DNA of 64,000 nucleotides from Anaerobiospirillum succiniciproducens DSM 6400 (GCF_000482845.1 NZ_KI519513.1:1032-65031); one strand, 5' to 3'. Positions 1-9,254 are shown, numbered from the stretch's first letter. Notes: generated by a model not told the origin, from the sequence alone. Numbers and translations are program-made.

Positions 1-517
1 CCTTTGTTTACAGGGCCATTAGCTTTTTGTTTACATGGTGCTTTGCAAGGAGTGCACTTAGTGGTGATGGTTTAGTTGGCAGTTGATGTCATGGCTTTTG
101 TGACTTTATATTTGGTGTAGAAGACATACAAAGATATAAGGAAGCCTGCTCTTGTCTTGAGCAGTGATTTTTTAAGATTTGTGCCGGTAACCTGATATAT
201 GTGCGGATGAGAGATGAGTGTGGTCTGAGATGCAAAACACCAAAGTGATACAGAGCAATTAGCATTATTGCGCAGCGTAAAAAGATGTGGCAAAGTTTAT
301 TCAAGTCAAACTTAGCAAAGCTGTATGGCAACTAAAGATTGTGCCTAGCTTTCTTGTGAGACTAATGGCTGCATTGCTAGCTGCTAATTGTGCTTTTTAC
401 CTTTTGGTCGTCTCGCTCTTGGCCTGCGGCTTTTATCGCTTGTGGGCTTGTAGTTGAGTGCGCTTTAGTAGTTGCTAGCTGCAGATTGATTTACTTTCTT
501 TCTTTTTGAGGTTGAAC
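1..517. other. Non-coding stretch before ridA
   Basis: I see no credible gene here. The short open frames on the minus strand have no ribosome binding site and no recognisable protein character. A promoter for ridA presumably lies in the last 150 bases, but I cannot point to clear -35/-10 boxes. Confidence 0.5.
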
Positions 518-898
518 ATGTCTAATACTGTTGTACGTTCAGACAATGCTCCTAAGGCTATTGGCCCATACTCAAGCGCTATGCAAGTTGGCGCTAACAT
601 GCTCTTCGTATCTGGCCAGATTCCTGTAAACCCACAGACTGGTGACATGCCATCTGACATTAAAGAGCAGGCTAAGCAGTCTCTTACTAACTTAAAGGCT
701 TTAGTTGAAGCTGGCGGCTTTACTATGGCTGATGTAGTTAAGACTACTGTTTTCATCACCGACATCAATGATTTTGCTGCCGTAAACGAAGTGTATGCCA
801 CCTTCTTTGCTGAGCCTTACCCAACTCGCTCATGCGTAGCTGTAAAAGAGCTGCCAAAGGCTGCTAAAGTCGAGATTGAGTGTATCTGCGCTAAGTAA
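518..898 (+). CDS. ridA: RidA reactive intermediate/imine deaminase
   Basis: RidA hydrolyses reactive enamine/imine intermediates (2-aminoacrylate and its relatives) released by PLP enzymes such as threonine dehydratase, and so protects other PLP enzymes in the cytosol. The 126-residue product has the family length and pattern: an N-terminal NAPKAIGPYSSAM segment, a central SGQIPVNPQTG, and a C-terminal RSCVAVKELPKAAKVEIE in which the Arg and Glu correspond to the family's ligand-binding residues. I start it at the ATG at 518, because GAGG at 508-511 lies 6 nt upstream. An upstream in-frame TTG at 506 overlaps that Shine-Dalgarno and is unlikely. The next gene encodes a PLP-dependent C-S lyase that makes just such an imine, so the adjacency is sensible, although about 490 bases separate them. 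Confidence 0.95.
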   Translation: MSNTVVRSDNAPKAIGPYSSAMQVGANMLFVSGQIPVNPQTGDMPSDIKEQAKQSLTNLKALVEAGGFTMADVVKTTVFITDINDFAAVNEVYATFFAEPYPTRSCVAVKELPKAAKVEIECICAK

Positions 899-1391
899 GA
901 GCATTTTGGGCCTCTCTAAATATTAGAGCCATAGTTTGCATCTAAAGTTAAGGCATGCTTATGCCTTACTTTGGTACAAGGCAATCTTTGTTTATCGCCA
1001 GTGATACCGGGCAATCTTTGTTTTTTTATTGCCTGCACAAGTGCGGCGATTTGTGTTTATTGCCCGTGATGTGATGGACTTACTTGAGAGGCTTTTTTGA
1101 TAAGTACGCTGCATCTAAAACTCATAGCTATCGAACTTGGCTATATAAGTTGATAAACACGCTGATGTAATTGCTTATTTAGCTTTTTAGATGGCACTAC
1201 ATGGGATTATGATGCATGAAGCGTATAGATGATTACATCCTATATAACAAGCTTCTTTGCGACAGAGCGCTTTGATGGATATGGCCTTTGCCATGATATC
1301 TACTAATGTGTTTGCTGTTAATTGCTCTTTACCATAGCTCTTTGCTTGTTTTGTATAGAATGTAAGTAACCTTAACAGAGGGAACAATCCC
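899..1391. other. ridA-patB spacer
   Basis: No gene. Two hairpins lie just past ridA: an imperfect one at about 909-930 and a stronger one at 944-972 (AAGGCAT loop ATGCCTT, outer AAAG/CTTT). The second may terminate ridA although no long T-run follows. The string GGCAATCTTTGTTT occurs twice (about 981 and 1009), one of many decayed duplications in the spacers of this genome. Confidence 0.5.
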
Positions 1392-2564
1392 GTGTTAGAT
1401 TTTACAAGCGTTATTAATCGCTGCAACACTGACAGTTGGAAGTGGGATGCACCGATTCACGCGATAGGTCGCAAGGACCTCATTCAAATGGGCTGTGCAG
1501 ATATGGACTTTGTAGGTCCTCCTGAAATTGCTAAAGCCCTTAGTCAAGCTGCTGCAACCGGCCTTTATGGCTACACCATGCTCAACGACGCTTTTAAAAG
1601 CGGCGTACAGTCTTGGTATGCACAGCGCCACAATTGCCCTGTAGACAAGCAGAGTATTGTCTATATTCCGCGCATTGTTATGGCCGCCTCATTATTTGTT
1701 GAGGCATTCTCGCGCCCAGGAGACAGCATCATCTTAAGCGCACCATACTACCCACCGCTGCATGATGCTGCAGTCAACAATGGCCGTAACATTATCGAGC
1801 CTGCTTTAGTTGAGCGCGATGGCCGCTATGTTATGGACTTTGAGGCCTTAGAAAAGCAAGTTACTAAGAAGACTAAAGCTTTTATCTTTGTCTCACCGCA
1901 CAATCCAACTGGTCGCGTCTTTACTCGTGAAGAGCTAGAACAAGTTGCATCCTTCTGCGTTGCCCATGATCTCATGCTCTTTGTAGACGAGATTCATAGT
2001 GACTTTGTAACCCCTGGTCACAAGTTTATCTCCTGTGCCTCTCTTAAAGGTGATATTGAGCAAAAGCTCATCGTAATTAACGCGCCATCTAAAACCTTTA
2101 ATGTGATGGGCTGTCACGCCTCTTACCTTATCATTCCAAATGCCAAAGTAAGAGCACAAATGGTTGCCGAAATCGAGCGTAGCGGCCTTGCTGAGCCAAA
2201 CTTCTTTGCTAACGCTATGATGAAGTGTGCTTATCAAGAGTGCGGCTATTACGTTGATGAGGTTAACAAGGTCATCGACGCTAACGACGAGTATTTGCGA
2301 GAAAAACTTACTGCCCTCTTTCCTAAAGCTAAGATCACCACTCGTGAAGGCACCTTCTTATTATGGGTTGACTTTAATGAGGTCTTTGCCTCTGAGGATG
2401 AAATGTACTCATTTTTCCTCAACAAGGCCGGTGTGGTGCTGCTTAAAGGCTCCAACTTCTCCAAGCAGTTTGCGGGATTTGCTCGTATTAACCTTGGTTG
2501 CCCTCGCGCCACCCTTGAAGAAGTGGTAGCTCGTATCGAAAAAGCTCTGCAAGACCAAGCTTAG
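1392..2564 (+). CDS. patB: PatB/MalY-type PLP-dependent C-S lyase (aminotransferase fold I)
   Basis: A fold-type I PLP enzyme of the MalY/PatB group, which carries out beta-elimination on cystathionine, cysteine or related thio-amino acids to give pyruvate, ammonia and a thiol. The 390-residue protein shows WDAPIHAI and GCADMDF near the N-terminus (MalY/PatB hallmark), SAPYYPP, FVSPHNPTGRVF (substrate/PLP Asn), FVDEIHSDF (PLP pyridine Asp), and NAPSKTFNVMG with the Schiff-base Lys at about residue 234. It starts with GTG at 1392; AGAGGGA ends about 8 nt upstream, supporting this choice. In the family the role ranges from methionine biosynthesis to cysteine desulfhydration, and MalY also modulates maltose genes in E. 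coli. Which applies here cannot be decided from sequence. Confidence 0.85.
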   Translation: MLDFTSVINRCNTDSWKWDAPIHAIGRKDLIQMGCADMDFVGPPEIAKALSQAAATGLYGYTMLNDAFKSGVQSWYAQRHNCPVDKQSIVYIPRIVMAASLFVEAFSRPGDSIILSAPYYPPLHDAAVNNGRNIIEPALVERDGRYVMDFEALEKQVTKKTKAFIFVSPHNPTGRVFTREELEQVASFCVAHDLMLFVDEIHSDFVTPGHKFISCASLKGDIEQKLIVINAPSKTFNVMGCHASYLIIPNAKVRAQMVAEIERSGLAEPNFFANAMMKCAYQECGYYVDEVNKVIDANDEYLREKLTALFPKAKITTREGTFLLWVDFNEVFASEDEMYSFFLNKAGVVLLKGSNFSKQFAGFARINLGCPRATLEEVVARIEKALQDQA

Positions 2565-2789
2565 TAGCCATGCGCACATCGTTAAAGCTATAAAGCGCTA
2601 AAGCTCTACAGCAATGAGGCGCTGCGGCGCTATGCTTAATTGCAGCAAGTGACATGAGATAAGAACTCAAGCACAGCTGACAGTGCTATAAGAACTAGAG
2701 CACAACTGACGAACTCGAGCACTGCTAACTATGCTATAAGTACGCAAGCAAAATAGTGTGATACTTCAAAGTATATTGCTGTAGCGCTA

Positions 2790-2832
2790 ACAACAAGGCC
2801 CTTGCAAACCATTTTGTGGGGGCCTTTTGTTA
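2790..2832 (+). terminator. Rho-independent terminator candidate downstream of patB
   Basis: ACAAGGCCC pairs imperfectly with GGGGCCTTTTGT across an AT-rich loop and is followed by a T-rich tail on the plus strand. It lies about 230 bases past the patB stop, which is far, so the assignment is tentative. Confidence 0.45.
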
Positions 2833-3033
2833 TAGATGACACTGCTTGCACCTTCATATGTGCTGAAGCTGCGTGTTCATGAGGCAACTAGGCAGGCTCT
2901 GGAAGTAGAATGTGAGATGGCGGTGCTTAAGCTGAGCACTTAAGATCATTAAGGACGTGTTGCTCTTTTGGCCTTTGCATTAGGCCTATTTAGCTTAATG
3001 CACGGCATAGCGCAATGTTGTGGTGCCTCGAAA

Positions 3034-3063
3034 AAAGGCCTTGCAGCTACAACTACAAGGCCT
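3034..3063 (-). terminator. Minus-strand terminator with no gene upstream
   Basis: On the minus strand GGCCTTG, a 12-nt loop and CAAGGCC are followed directly by six T residues. This is a good intrinsic terminator, but the nearest minus-strand gene (galK) already has its own terminator at 3904-3940, so this one points to a separate minus-strand transcript starting around 3300-3600. Confidence 0.6.
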
Positions 3064-3327
3064 ATTCACCACAGTGCCGGAGTAAACATCGGCACTAAGT
3101 ATCAAAGGATATGTATGGTAAGTAAGCTATGCTTACTTATAAACATCAAGCAGGAGCTGAGCTTGGTGCTGCCACTTGATTACTTATCAGAGCCAAACTT
3201 AAGGTCAATTGAGCTTGATACTGGCCTTAAGGTGGTTCTGCATTTGTACCTAACTGCTAGAGCTTAGCAGTGCCATAACTTCACAAAGCCTCGCAATGCA
3301 CACTGAAAGTATTGTTACACCTGAGCA

Positions 3328-3341
3328 TGTAAACGTTTACA
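3328..3341. promoter_or_regulatory. GalR-type operator (orphan pair, site 1)
   Basis: Perfect 14-bp palindrome TGTAAACGTTTACA, identical in core to the sites near galE at 8633 and 8847. The central CG and the GTAAAC/GTTTAC arms fit LacI/GalR-family operators. It lies in gene-free DNA 187 bp from a second copy. Confidence 0.75.
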
Positions 3342-3514
3342 CGCTCAAGTAAAACATATTGATGATCTGAGCATTGTTAAGCCTTGAGGCCCTATTTTCC
3401 ATGTACTGCCTTAATTCCATGGGCTTTGCAAGATAGATCTTAAAGGTACAAGCGTGCTCTACATTCTGCAAAAACTAGCAATAACGCTCTACAAAAGCTT
3501 AGCTTGAAAGCTCA

Positions 3515-3528
3515 TGTAAACGTTTACA
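3515..3528. promoter_or_regulatory. GalR-type operator (orphan pair, site 2)
   Basis: Second perfect TGTAAACGTTTACA beyond galK; the symmetry extends one base further each side. A minus-strand TATAAT lies at 3559-3564, about 30 bp upstream in that orientation, so the site could control a minus-strand transcript ending at the terminator at 3034-3063. Confidence 0.75.
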
Positions 3529-3903
3529 TTCGCATAAATATCAGAAGGCCGAGGCACGATTATATTTTACCATAAATTAGCGATAATGCCCCAACCTACA
3601 CTATAGTGAGTCCGGGGATGAATCGCATACGCTACATCTAAACTAATGATCGTCTGCCTAAGATTGTGCATTCCTTAGCAGGTAAATTGCTCTTGCCTTG
3701 ACCAAAAGCGCGATGGTATAGCTATTTTGATAGCTATCCAGGTGAATACAAAACTGCTAGTGCTGTTGCTTAGTATCCATGTGTTGTGCCTTGTGCTGTT
3801 GCTTAAAAGCCTTGTGCTGTTGCTTGGTATCCTTGTGTCGTGGCTTGTGGTGTGGCTTAGATTTTTGCCTTGAAAAGTGGCTTGTATTTCAGGTTTGATA
3901 CAT

Positions 3904-3940
3904 TAAAAAGGCCCTGAGATGAATGAACATCTGCAGGGCC
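3904..3940 (-). terminator. Terminator of the galETK transcript
   Basis: On the minus strand GGCCCTG plus an AGATG/CATCT extension forms a long hairpin, closing with CAGGGCC and five T residues. It is the first strong minus-strand terminator after galK, about 435 bases past its stop, so the gal mRNA would carry a long 3' tail. Confidence 0.7.
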
Positions 3941-4374
3941 AAAGGTGCAGCATCAGCTGCATTGTTGTTTTATGTGTGTGTTGTGTGATCACCGAAAATT
4001 CCGATGATACTCATGCAGAGGCTAAGCATGCCGCATAGGATATGGAGCCATTAAGATTGAACCAATCCTAAAAGCACCTTTTTCCTAGCACTTATCTTGA
4101 GCATGTTTGCATGCATACTCATGTTTGCATGATTGTTATAGTTGCCAGCCAATTTAGGTAAAACCTTGGAAACAAAAATAAGGTAAAACCTTAAAAGCAT
4201 GCGGCTGTTGGTCTAAAAAACGCAAGGATTAAGACTTTTTAGCTTAGAGTGAAGACTGTTTTTCTAAGACTCAAGACTGTTAAGCTAAGACTTAAGTGTT
4301 TTGGTCTAAGGATTAGACTTTGTTCTTAAGCTTAGAAGACTTGATCCTCACGTTTAACTTATGGACCAAAAATC

Positions 4375-5529
4375 TTATAACTTGGTGAAGACGGTGCCGT
4401 CAAAAGCATGGGTCTCGATGATAGTAGCCTTGCGACCTGCAATCTTTTCGTACTTCTCATCGATAGCAGCCTTGACCTTCTCTACATTCTTAGGATCTAC
4501 TACTGCTACAACGGAGCCGCCAAAGCCGCCGCCAGTCATACGTACTGCAGCATTCTCACCAATGGCCTCGCGGATAATCTCAACTAAGCCGTCAATCTCA
4601 GGGATGGTAATCTCAAAGTCGTCACGCATAGAGCAGTGAGATGCGTACATTAACTCAGAAAGCTTGGCTAAGTTGCCTTGTTCAAAAGCCTTAACTGCCT
4701 CAAGCACGCGATCATCTTCAGTGATAACGTGGCGTGCACGACGATAAGTTACGTCGTCCATCTTATCCTTGGCAGCATCTAACATTTCCATGGTGGCATC
4801 ACGCAGAGCCTTAACGCCTAAAATCTTAGCGGCGTTTTCACACTGCTCACGACGCTCGTTGTACTCACCACCGACTAAGGCGTGCTTAACATTGGAGTTA
4901 ACGATGAGGATGTCTAACTCCTTTGGTACAGGGATCTGCTTTAACTCTAATGAACGGCAGTCAATTAACAGAGCGTGATCAGCGCTACCGCAAGCTACGA
5001 TGGTCTGATCCATAATGCCGCACTTACAGCCATTTAAAGCCTCACAAGCCTGACCGGTAAGAGCAATCTCTTGGAGAGGAATGTTTAAAGAGAAGATAGA
5101 GGATAAGAGGTTACCAAAAGTAACTTCTAAAGATGCAGATGAAGATAAACCTGAGCCTAATGGAATATCACCAGTAATAGCTACGTCGATACCTTCAACC
5201 TTGTGACCTTTTGATACGATTAAGGAGGTCATGGCACGTAAGTAGTTAGCCCATGTCTTGCTCTCGTGAGCCTGATACTCACCGCTAATGGTGAACTCAT
5301 CGGTCTCACCATTGATATCAATGGCTAACAGACGAATCTTATCGGTGCCGTTCTTGCGTGCAGTCATAGCAGTACCAAACTTAATGGCACATGGCAGCAC
5401 GAAGCCGTCATTGTAATCAGTGTGCTCACCGATCAGGTTCACACGGCCTGGAGCATAGCAAAGATACTCAGGCTTGCAGCCAAAATGCTTCTCAAAAGCC
5501 TCAGCGCTCTTTACACGTACGTCGCTCAT
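4375..5529 (-). CDS. galK: Galactokinase
   Basis: Phosphorylates alpha-D-galactose to galactose-1-phosphate with ATP, the entry step of the Leloir pathway, in the cytosol. The 384-residue protein is a GHMP kinase of normal length (E. coli GalK 382). It has the galactokinase signature at residues 28-42 (GRVNLIGEHTDYNDG), the ATP-binding glycine/serine loop at about 123-132 (PLGSGLSSSA), a CGIMDQ segment with the catalytic-base Asp, and the C-terminal GGGFGGSVVAVV. I choose the ATG at 5529 rather than the one two codons earlier, because GGAGA at 5536-5540 abuts the earlier ATG but sits about 7 nt from this one. It is the last gene of galE-galT-galK, separated from galT by a 405-nt spacer containing a strong hairpin. 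Confidence 0.97.
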   Translation of the reverse strand: MSDVRVKSAEAFEKHFGCKPEYLCYAPGRVNLIGEHTDYNDGFVLPCAIKFGTAMTARKNGTDKIRLLAIDINGETDEFTISGEYQAHESKTWANYLRAMTSLIVSKGHKVEGIDVAITGDIPLGSGLSSSASLEVTFGNLLSSIFSLNIPLQEIALTGQACEALNGCKCGIMDQTIVACGSADHALLIDCRSLELKQIPVPKELDILIVNSNVKHALVGGEYNERREQCENAAKILGVKALRDATMEMLDAAKDKMDDVTYRRARHVITEDDRVLEAVKAFEQGNLAKLSELMYASHCSMRDDFEITIPEIDGLVEIIREAIGENAAVRMTGGGFGGSVVAVVDPKNVEKVKAAIDEKYEKIAGRKATIIETHAFDGTVFTKL

Positions 5530-5934
5530 CTTCATTCTCCGTAAATATCCAGGCTCTGTCCTTACCTCAGTACCGCAAAGCTTAAAGCTATGTATTGCGG
5601 TAACTGATAGTGATCAGCTCTGAGCCATACCCTGCATCCATATGCAAAGGGCAATACAAGACCTTCTTGCCACAAAGATAGTACTTATCTTTAATGGCAA
5701 ATGACTCAAGTGCGCACAAGCGCACTAAGCTAAAACCTATAGTCGCTGTACAAGTATTTACTTGCACAAGGAGCATAAGTCTCATGCTAAAAAGGTAGAT
5801 CTAAGAGCTGCTAAGCGGCGCATAAGTCTACCCTGGGGGTTTTGTAGCATTGTGGCTACTTCTAGCTGTTCTATACAAGGCACAGCAGGTTAAACCTGCT
5901 GTACCTTATCTCAAGGAGAATCTTTTGCTAAAAA
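5530..5934. other. galT-galK spacer
   Basis: No gene. Besides the galK ribosome binding site it holds a perfect 9-bp-stem hairpin at 5882-5902 just past the galT stop. The spacer is unusually long for an operon; I see no clear internal promoter. Confidence 0.6.
5882..5902. repeat. Perfect hairpin just after galT
   Basis: ACAGCAGGT, three bases and ACCTGCTGT form a 9-bp perfect stem, 32 nt downstream of the galT stop on the minus strand. No T-run follows in that direction, so an mRNA-stabilising or processing hairpin is more likely than an intrinsic terminator. Confidence 0.7.
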
Positions 5935-6972
5935 CTACTTCTTGGTGTAGTGAACTTCGCTTAAGGCACGCAGACGCTCTGCAGCCTGCTCTGGAGTTAA
6001 GTCACGCTGCTTTTCTGCTAAGAGCTCAAAACCAGCTACGAACTTCTTAACAGTTGCAGAACGAAGAAGTGGTGGATAGTAGTGAGCGTGCAGCTGCCAA
6101 CCCTCATGAGGCTCGCCATCAGCAGGAGCATTGTGCCAGCCCATGGAGTATGGGAAGGAGCACTCAAAGAGGTTGTCATAACGAGTGGTCAGCTTCTTGA
6201 TGCATAAAGCTAAATCATCACGCTGCTCATCATTGAGCTCATTGATGGACTTAACTGCAAACTTAGGCAGAATCATGGTCTCAAATGGCCAGAATGCCCA
6301 GTAAGGAACTAAAGCTACGAAGAACTCGGTCTCACAAACGATACGCTCTTTCTTCTCAAGCTCTCTCTTTACATAGTCTAAAAGGAGTGGAGAGCCGTGC
6401 TTCTTGAAGTATTCGTTTTGCTGTCTTACTTCCTTGGTAATTTCCTCAGGTAAGAAAGAGCAAGCCCAGATCTGGCCGTGTGGGTGAGGGTTGGAGCAGC
6501 CCATTACAGCGCCCTTGTTCTCAAAGAGCTGTACCCACTTGTACTCAGCGCTCAGCTCAGTAAGCTGAGAGGCCCACAGATCAACTACAGAACGAATCTC
6601 GTTAACCTCCATTACAGGTAAGGTCTTAGAGTGATCTGCAGAGAAGCAAATAACACGAGCAGTACCACGAGCTGGCTCTAAGCAGAATAAATCGTCATTT
6701 TCTGGGCCATCAAGTGGAGTGTCTGGCATTAAAGCAGCAAAGTCGTTGGTGAAAACGTAGTTGCTCTCATACTTTGGATTAACATCACCAGAAACACGGG
6801 TGTTGCCTGGGCACAGGTAGCAGCTAGGATCGTAGCTTGGCTTTTGCTCATCGGCATTCTTTTCTACTTGACCGTTCCAAGGACGCTTAGCACGGTGAGG
6901 AGAAACTAAAATCCACTCACCAGTAAGTGCGTTGTAACGACGGTGTGGATGATCTGAAATATTGAAGCTCAT
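5935..6972 (-). CDS. galT: Galactose-1-phosphate uridylyltransferase
   Basis: Exchanges UMP between UDP-glucose and galactose-1-phosphate, giving UDP-galactose and glucose-1-phosphate. The 345-residue class I enzyme has the CYLCPGN zinc-site cysteines (residues about 51-57), the active-site motif [11 protein letters not shown] with the nucleophilic His (about residue 165), and a C-terminal [12 protein letters not shown] segment with further His ligands. Its length matches E. coli GalT (348). AGGA lies 7 nt before the ATG. It sits between galE and galK in the same orientation, but both flanking spacers (350 and 405 nt) are long and hairpin-rich. This suggests the three proteins may not be made in fixed ratio. 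Confidence 0.97.
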   Translation of the reverse strand: MSFNISDHPHRRYNALTGEWILVSPHRAKRPWNGQVEKNADEQKPSYDPSCYLCPGNTRVSGDVNPKYESNYVFTNDFAALMPDTPLDGPENDDLFCLEPARGTARVICFSADHSKTLPVMEVNEIRSVVDLWASQLTELSAEYKWVQLFENKGAVMGCSNPHPHGQIWACSFLPEEITKEVRQQNEYFKKHGSPLLLDYVKRELEKKERIVCETEFFVALVPYWAFWPFETMILPKFAVKSINELNDEQRDDLALCIKKLTTRYDNLFECSFPYSMGWHNAPADGEPHEGWQLHAHYYPPLLRSATVKKFVAGFELLAEKQRDLTPEQAAERLRALSEVHYTKK

Positions 6973-7324
6973 GTCTTAGTCCTTTGCAAATCCTGTGAAC
7001 TAAAAGCTCTGTGAACAAAAAAATAAACCGCTATGGCTGCTTATCTTCACTATTGCCACTTAATGAGACCAGACTGACCTAAGTCAGTCTGGCCCAAGGC
7101 CAGGTTGGATGTATCCAATCTGGTCTTAACCAAGCTCATGCAGCTTGGATTGCCTAGCTATCTTGAGCCTGGCATAGCCAGGTTCTTGATGCCGGACATA
7201 GCCAGGTTCTTAATGCCTGGCTGATGCGGCCTTTAAAGGCCTAAACCTTGTCTTATGTGCCCACTATTTGGGCGTGGCAAAGAGCCAAAACTAGTAGCCT
7301 AGAGCTCTTAGTGATAACTGACTC
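6973..7324 (-). repeat. galE-galT spacer with a run of hairpins
   Basis: This 352-nt spacer has no ORF but a chain of stem-loops. They are CCAGACTGAC/GTCAGTCTGG (7069-7092, perfect 10-bp stem), an 11-bp stem at 7100-7123 with one G-T pair, CCAAGCT/AGCTTGG (7130-7148), GCCTGGC/GCCAGG (7167-7182), and the palindrome GGCCTTTAAAGGCC (7228-7241). A 24-bp direct repeat starting at 7174 and 7198 lies inside the run. None is followed by a T-run on the minus strand. Confidence 0.75.
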
Positions 7325-8344
7325 TTAGTCGTCGTAACCGTTAGGGTTGTTCTTCTGCCAGTTGTAGGCATCGGCAGTCATGTCGTCTAAGGTCTTAGTA
7401 GCAACCCAACCAAGCTCGTTCTTAGCCTTAGAAGCGTCGGCATAGCAGCTAACTACGTCACCAGCACGGCGTGGAGCAAACTTGTGTGGAAGCTCACGAC
7501 TAATAGCCTTGGAGAAGGCCTTAACCATGTCTAATACTGAGTAGCCAGTACCAGTGCCGAGGTTATAGATATGAACACCGGCCTTATCAAGGCAGTGCTT
7601 TAATGCAGCAACGTGGCCTAAAGCTAAGTCAACTACGTGGATGTAGTCACGTACGCAAGTACCATCAGCTGTTGGGTAATCGTTACCAAAGATGGATAAG
7701 CACTCTAAACGGCCTACTGCTACCTGAGTTAAGTATGGCATCAGGTTATTAGGAATACCGCGTGGATCCTCACCAATTAAGCCTGACTCATGGGCACCCA
7801 CAGGGTTGAAGTAACGCAGCAGAGTTACGGAGAACTCAGGAACAGCCTTTTGCAGTTCCTCTGCCATGTACTCGATGTCTACCTTGGTCTGGCCGTATGG
7901 ACAGTTAGCACGCTTTACTGGGCTATTCTCAGTTAAAGGCAGTGAATCTGGCTCACCATAAACGGTTGAGGATGAGGAGAAGATGAAGTTGTAGCACTTA
8001 TAGTCACGCATTACCTGCAGTAAAACGCGTGAACCGTTGACGTTGTTGTCGTAGTACTCAAGAGGCTTTTTAACGGACTCACCCACAGCCTTTAAGCCTG
8101 CAAAGTGAATTACACCGTCAATCTTGTGCTCCTCAAATACCTGAGCAAGCTGATCATAGACACGAATGTCACCAGCATAAAATGGAACTGAGCGGCCGCA
8201 AATCTGCTTAATACGTGCAAGAACAGCTGGCTTTGCGTTTGAGAAGTTGTCGAAAATAATCGGATCGTAGCCAGCCTTGACTAGCTCACAAACTGTATGT
8301 GAACCGATGTAACCTGCACCGCCAGTAACTAAAATTGTAGCCAT
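7325..8344 (-). CDS. galE: UDP-glucose 4-epimerase
   Basis: Interconverts UDP-galactose and UDP-glucose using tightly bound NAD. It both completes galactose catabolism and supplies UDP-galactose for surface polysaccharide. The 339-residue short-chain dehydrogenase-type protein has the Rossmann glycine motif TGGAGYIGSH (residues 7-16), the catalytic SSSS/TVYG segment (about 123-130), YGQTK with the Tyr-x-x-x-Lys pair (about residue 150), and the substrate loop RYFNPVGAH. The ATG at 8344 has AAAGGA about 8 nt upstream. It is the first gene of the operon. A minus-strand TATAAT at 8649-8654 followed two bases later by a GalR-type operator gives a leader of about 290 nt. Confidence 0.97.
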   Translation of the reverse strand: MATILVTGGAGYIGSHTVCELVKAGYDPIIFDNFSNAKPAVLARIKQICGRSVPFYAGDIRVYDQLAQVFEEHKIDGVIHFAGLKAVGESVKKPLEYYDNNVNGSRVLLQVMRDYKCYNFIFSSSSTVYGEPDSLPLTENSPVKRANCPYGQTKVDIEYMAEELQKAVPEFSVTLLRYFNPVGAHESGLIGEDPRGIPNNLMPYLTQVAVGRLECLSIFGNDYPTADGTCVRDYIHVVDLALGHVAALKHCLDKAGVHIYNLGTGTGYSVLDMVKAFSKAISRELPHKFAPRRAGDVVSCYADASKAKNELGWVATKTLDDMTADAYNWQKNNPNGYDD

Positions 8345-8632
8345 GAAACTATTCCTTTCTTTAACCGAGCCTACTGTCTCTTAATAGTCTGGCTTAATAG
8401 GCTATAAAGAGTTGCGTCAGTAGAGCCATGGTTCCGCACGCGGACTTACACGTCATTACGTTTACTTTTCAGTAGCTGAGCATAAACCTTGTCTTATTAC
8501 AATGTCAGGTGATGGCATTGATTATCACGCTGATGGTTAAAACCATCGCATCTAGGAGCTTGCATAAACTCCTCATAAAAAATGCTCAAAACGCTACTGA
8601 AAGTTTCTGATAAAACCCGAGATTAATCAGAA

Positions 8633-8654
8633 TGTAAACGTTTACACTATTATA
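8633..8654 (-). promoter_or_regulatory. galE promoter -10 box overlapped by a GalR-type operator
   Basis: Minus-strand TATAAT (8649-8654) is followed after two bases by the perfect palindrome TGTAAACGTTTACA (8633-8646), which would cover the transcription start. I see no good -35 box at 17 bp, so an activator or a weak -35 is likely. Binding of the divergent GalR here would block the promoter directly. Confidence 0.75.
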
Positions 8655-8762
8655 ATCATTTTGCATAAAACGCGTACTAACTTTTTGTGAGCTAGTGCAT
8701 ACTTTGTTAATAATCCCTAATAGTGCTGATATTTCAGGCCTTTAGCGGTATATTCTTATTGA

Positions 8763-8778
8763 CGTTGACTTGTCAACG
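8763..8778. repeat. Short perfect palindrome
   Basis: CGTTGAC, TT, GTCAACG: 7-bp arms in the galE-galR intergenic region. It is unlike the GalR sites and could be a second regulator's operator, but there is no other copy to support that. Confidence 0.4.
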
Positions 8779-8846
8779 AAGACAGTAACTAGCAAGTGTT
8801 CGACCCTCCTTTGCACAATGGGTGGGCATATAGCGCCCATAAGTCA

Positions 8847-8860
8847 TGTAAACGTTTACA
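8847..8860. promoter_or_regulatory. GalR-type operator (distal galE site)
   Basis: TGTAAACGTTTACA within an 18-bp perfect palindrome (8845-8862, CATG arms). It is 214 bp from the site at 8633. A promoter-overlapping operator plus a distal one resembles the two-operator looping layout of the E. coli gal operon, though the spacing differs. Confidence 0.75.
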
Positions 8861-9254
8861 TGAGGCACCATTTAAGAGCGTTCTTAGCTAATCTAAAGCT
8901 TTGGCAAGCGCTTATAAAGCCTGTAAATACGCCATTTACCTTTGATTATAAGAATCTCTTTTGTGCAAACATTGGTCTTAACACCAACTACGCTCATCTT
9001 ATCAAACTGAACTTGTTCATTAGAAATTGCTAGACAAGTACTTTGTGTTTTTGTGATACAAAACAAAGTGTACTGCTAGCCTTATTTTGCTCTCTATACG
9101 TGATGCGTGCTTTCATTTAGCATTAGAGCTCGATTCAATCTGATATTCGATGAGATCTGTACTTGCTAGATCTTCAGCCTCACGTGGCAATAAGCGTTTA
9201 TAGCCTCTTTTATACTTGTATTGTAAGTGACTTATTTAACGCAGCTTATTGCTC

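Larger units (their letters stand above)
2565..4374. other. 1.8-kb gene-free region between patB and galK
   Basis: No protein-coding gene is supported; the 99-codon plus-strand frame at 2968-3267 has no ribosome binding site and overlaps a terminator-like hairpin. The stretch contains a plus-strand terminator candidate (2790-2832), two minus-strand terminators (3034-3063 and 3904-3940), two perfect GalR-type operators (3328 and 3515), and decayed repeats around 2655-2750, 3765-3890 and 4215-4335. The combination of operators and terminators without an ORF suggests an untranslated transcript or a lost gene. Confidence 0.6.

Noticed and set aside
2968-3267. 99-codon plus-strand frame
   Set aside because: No ribosome binding site, no protein-like composition, and it contains a hairpin that acts as a minus-strand terminator.
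8770-9033. 87-codon plus-strand frame between galE and galR
   Set aside because: Overlaps a perfect GalR-type operator and a palindrome, starts at a TTG without Shine-Dalgarno, and resembles no family.
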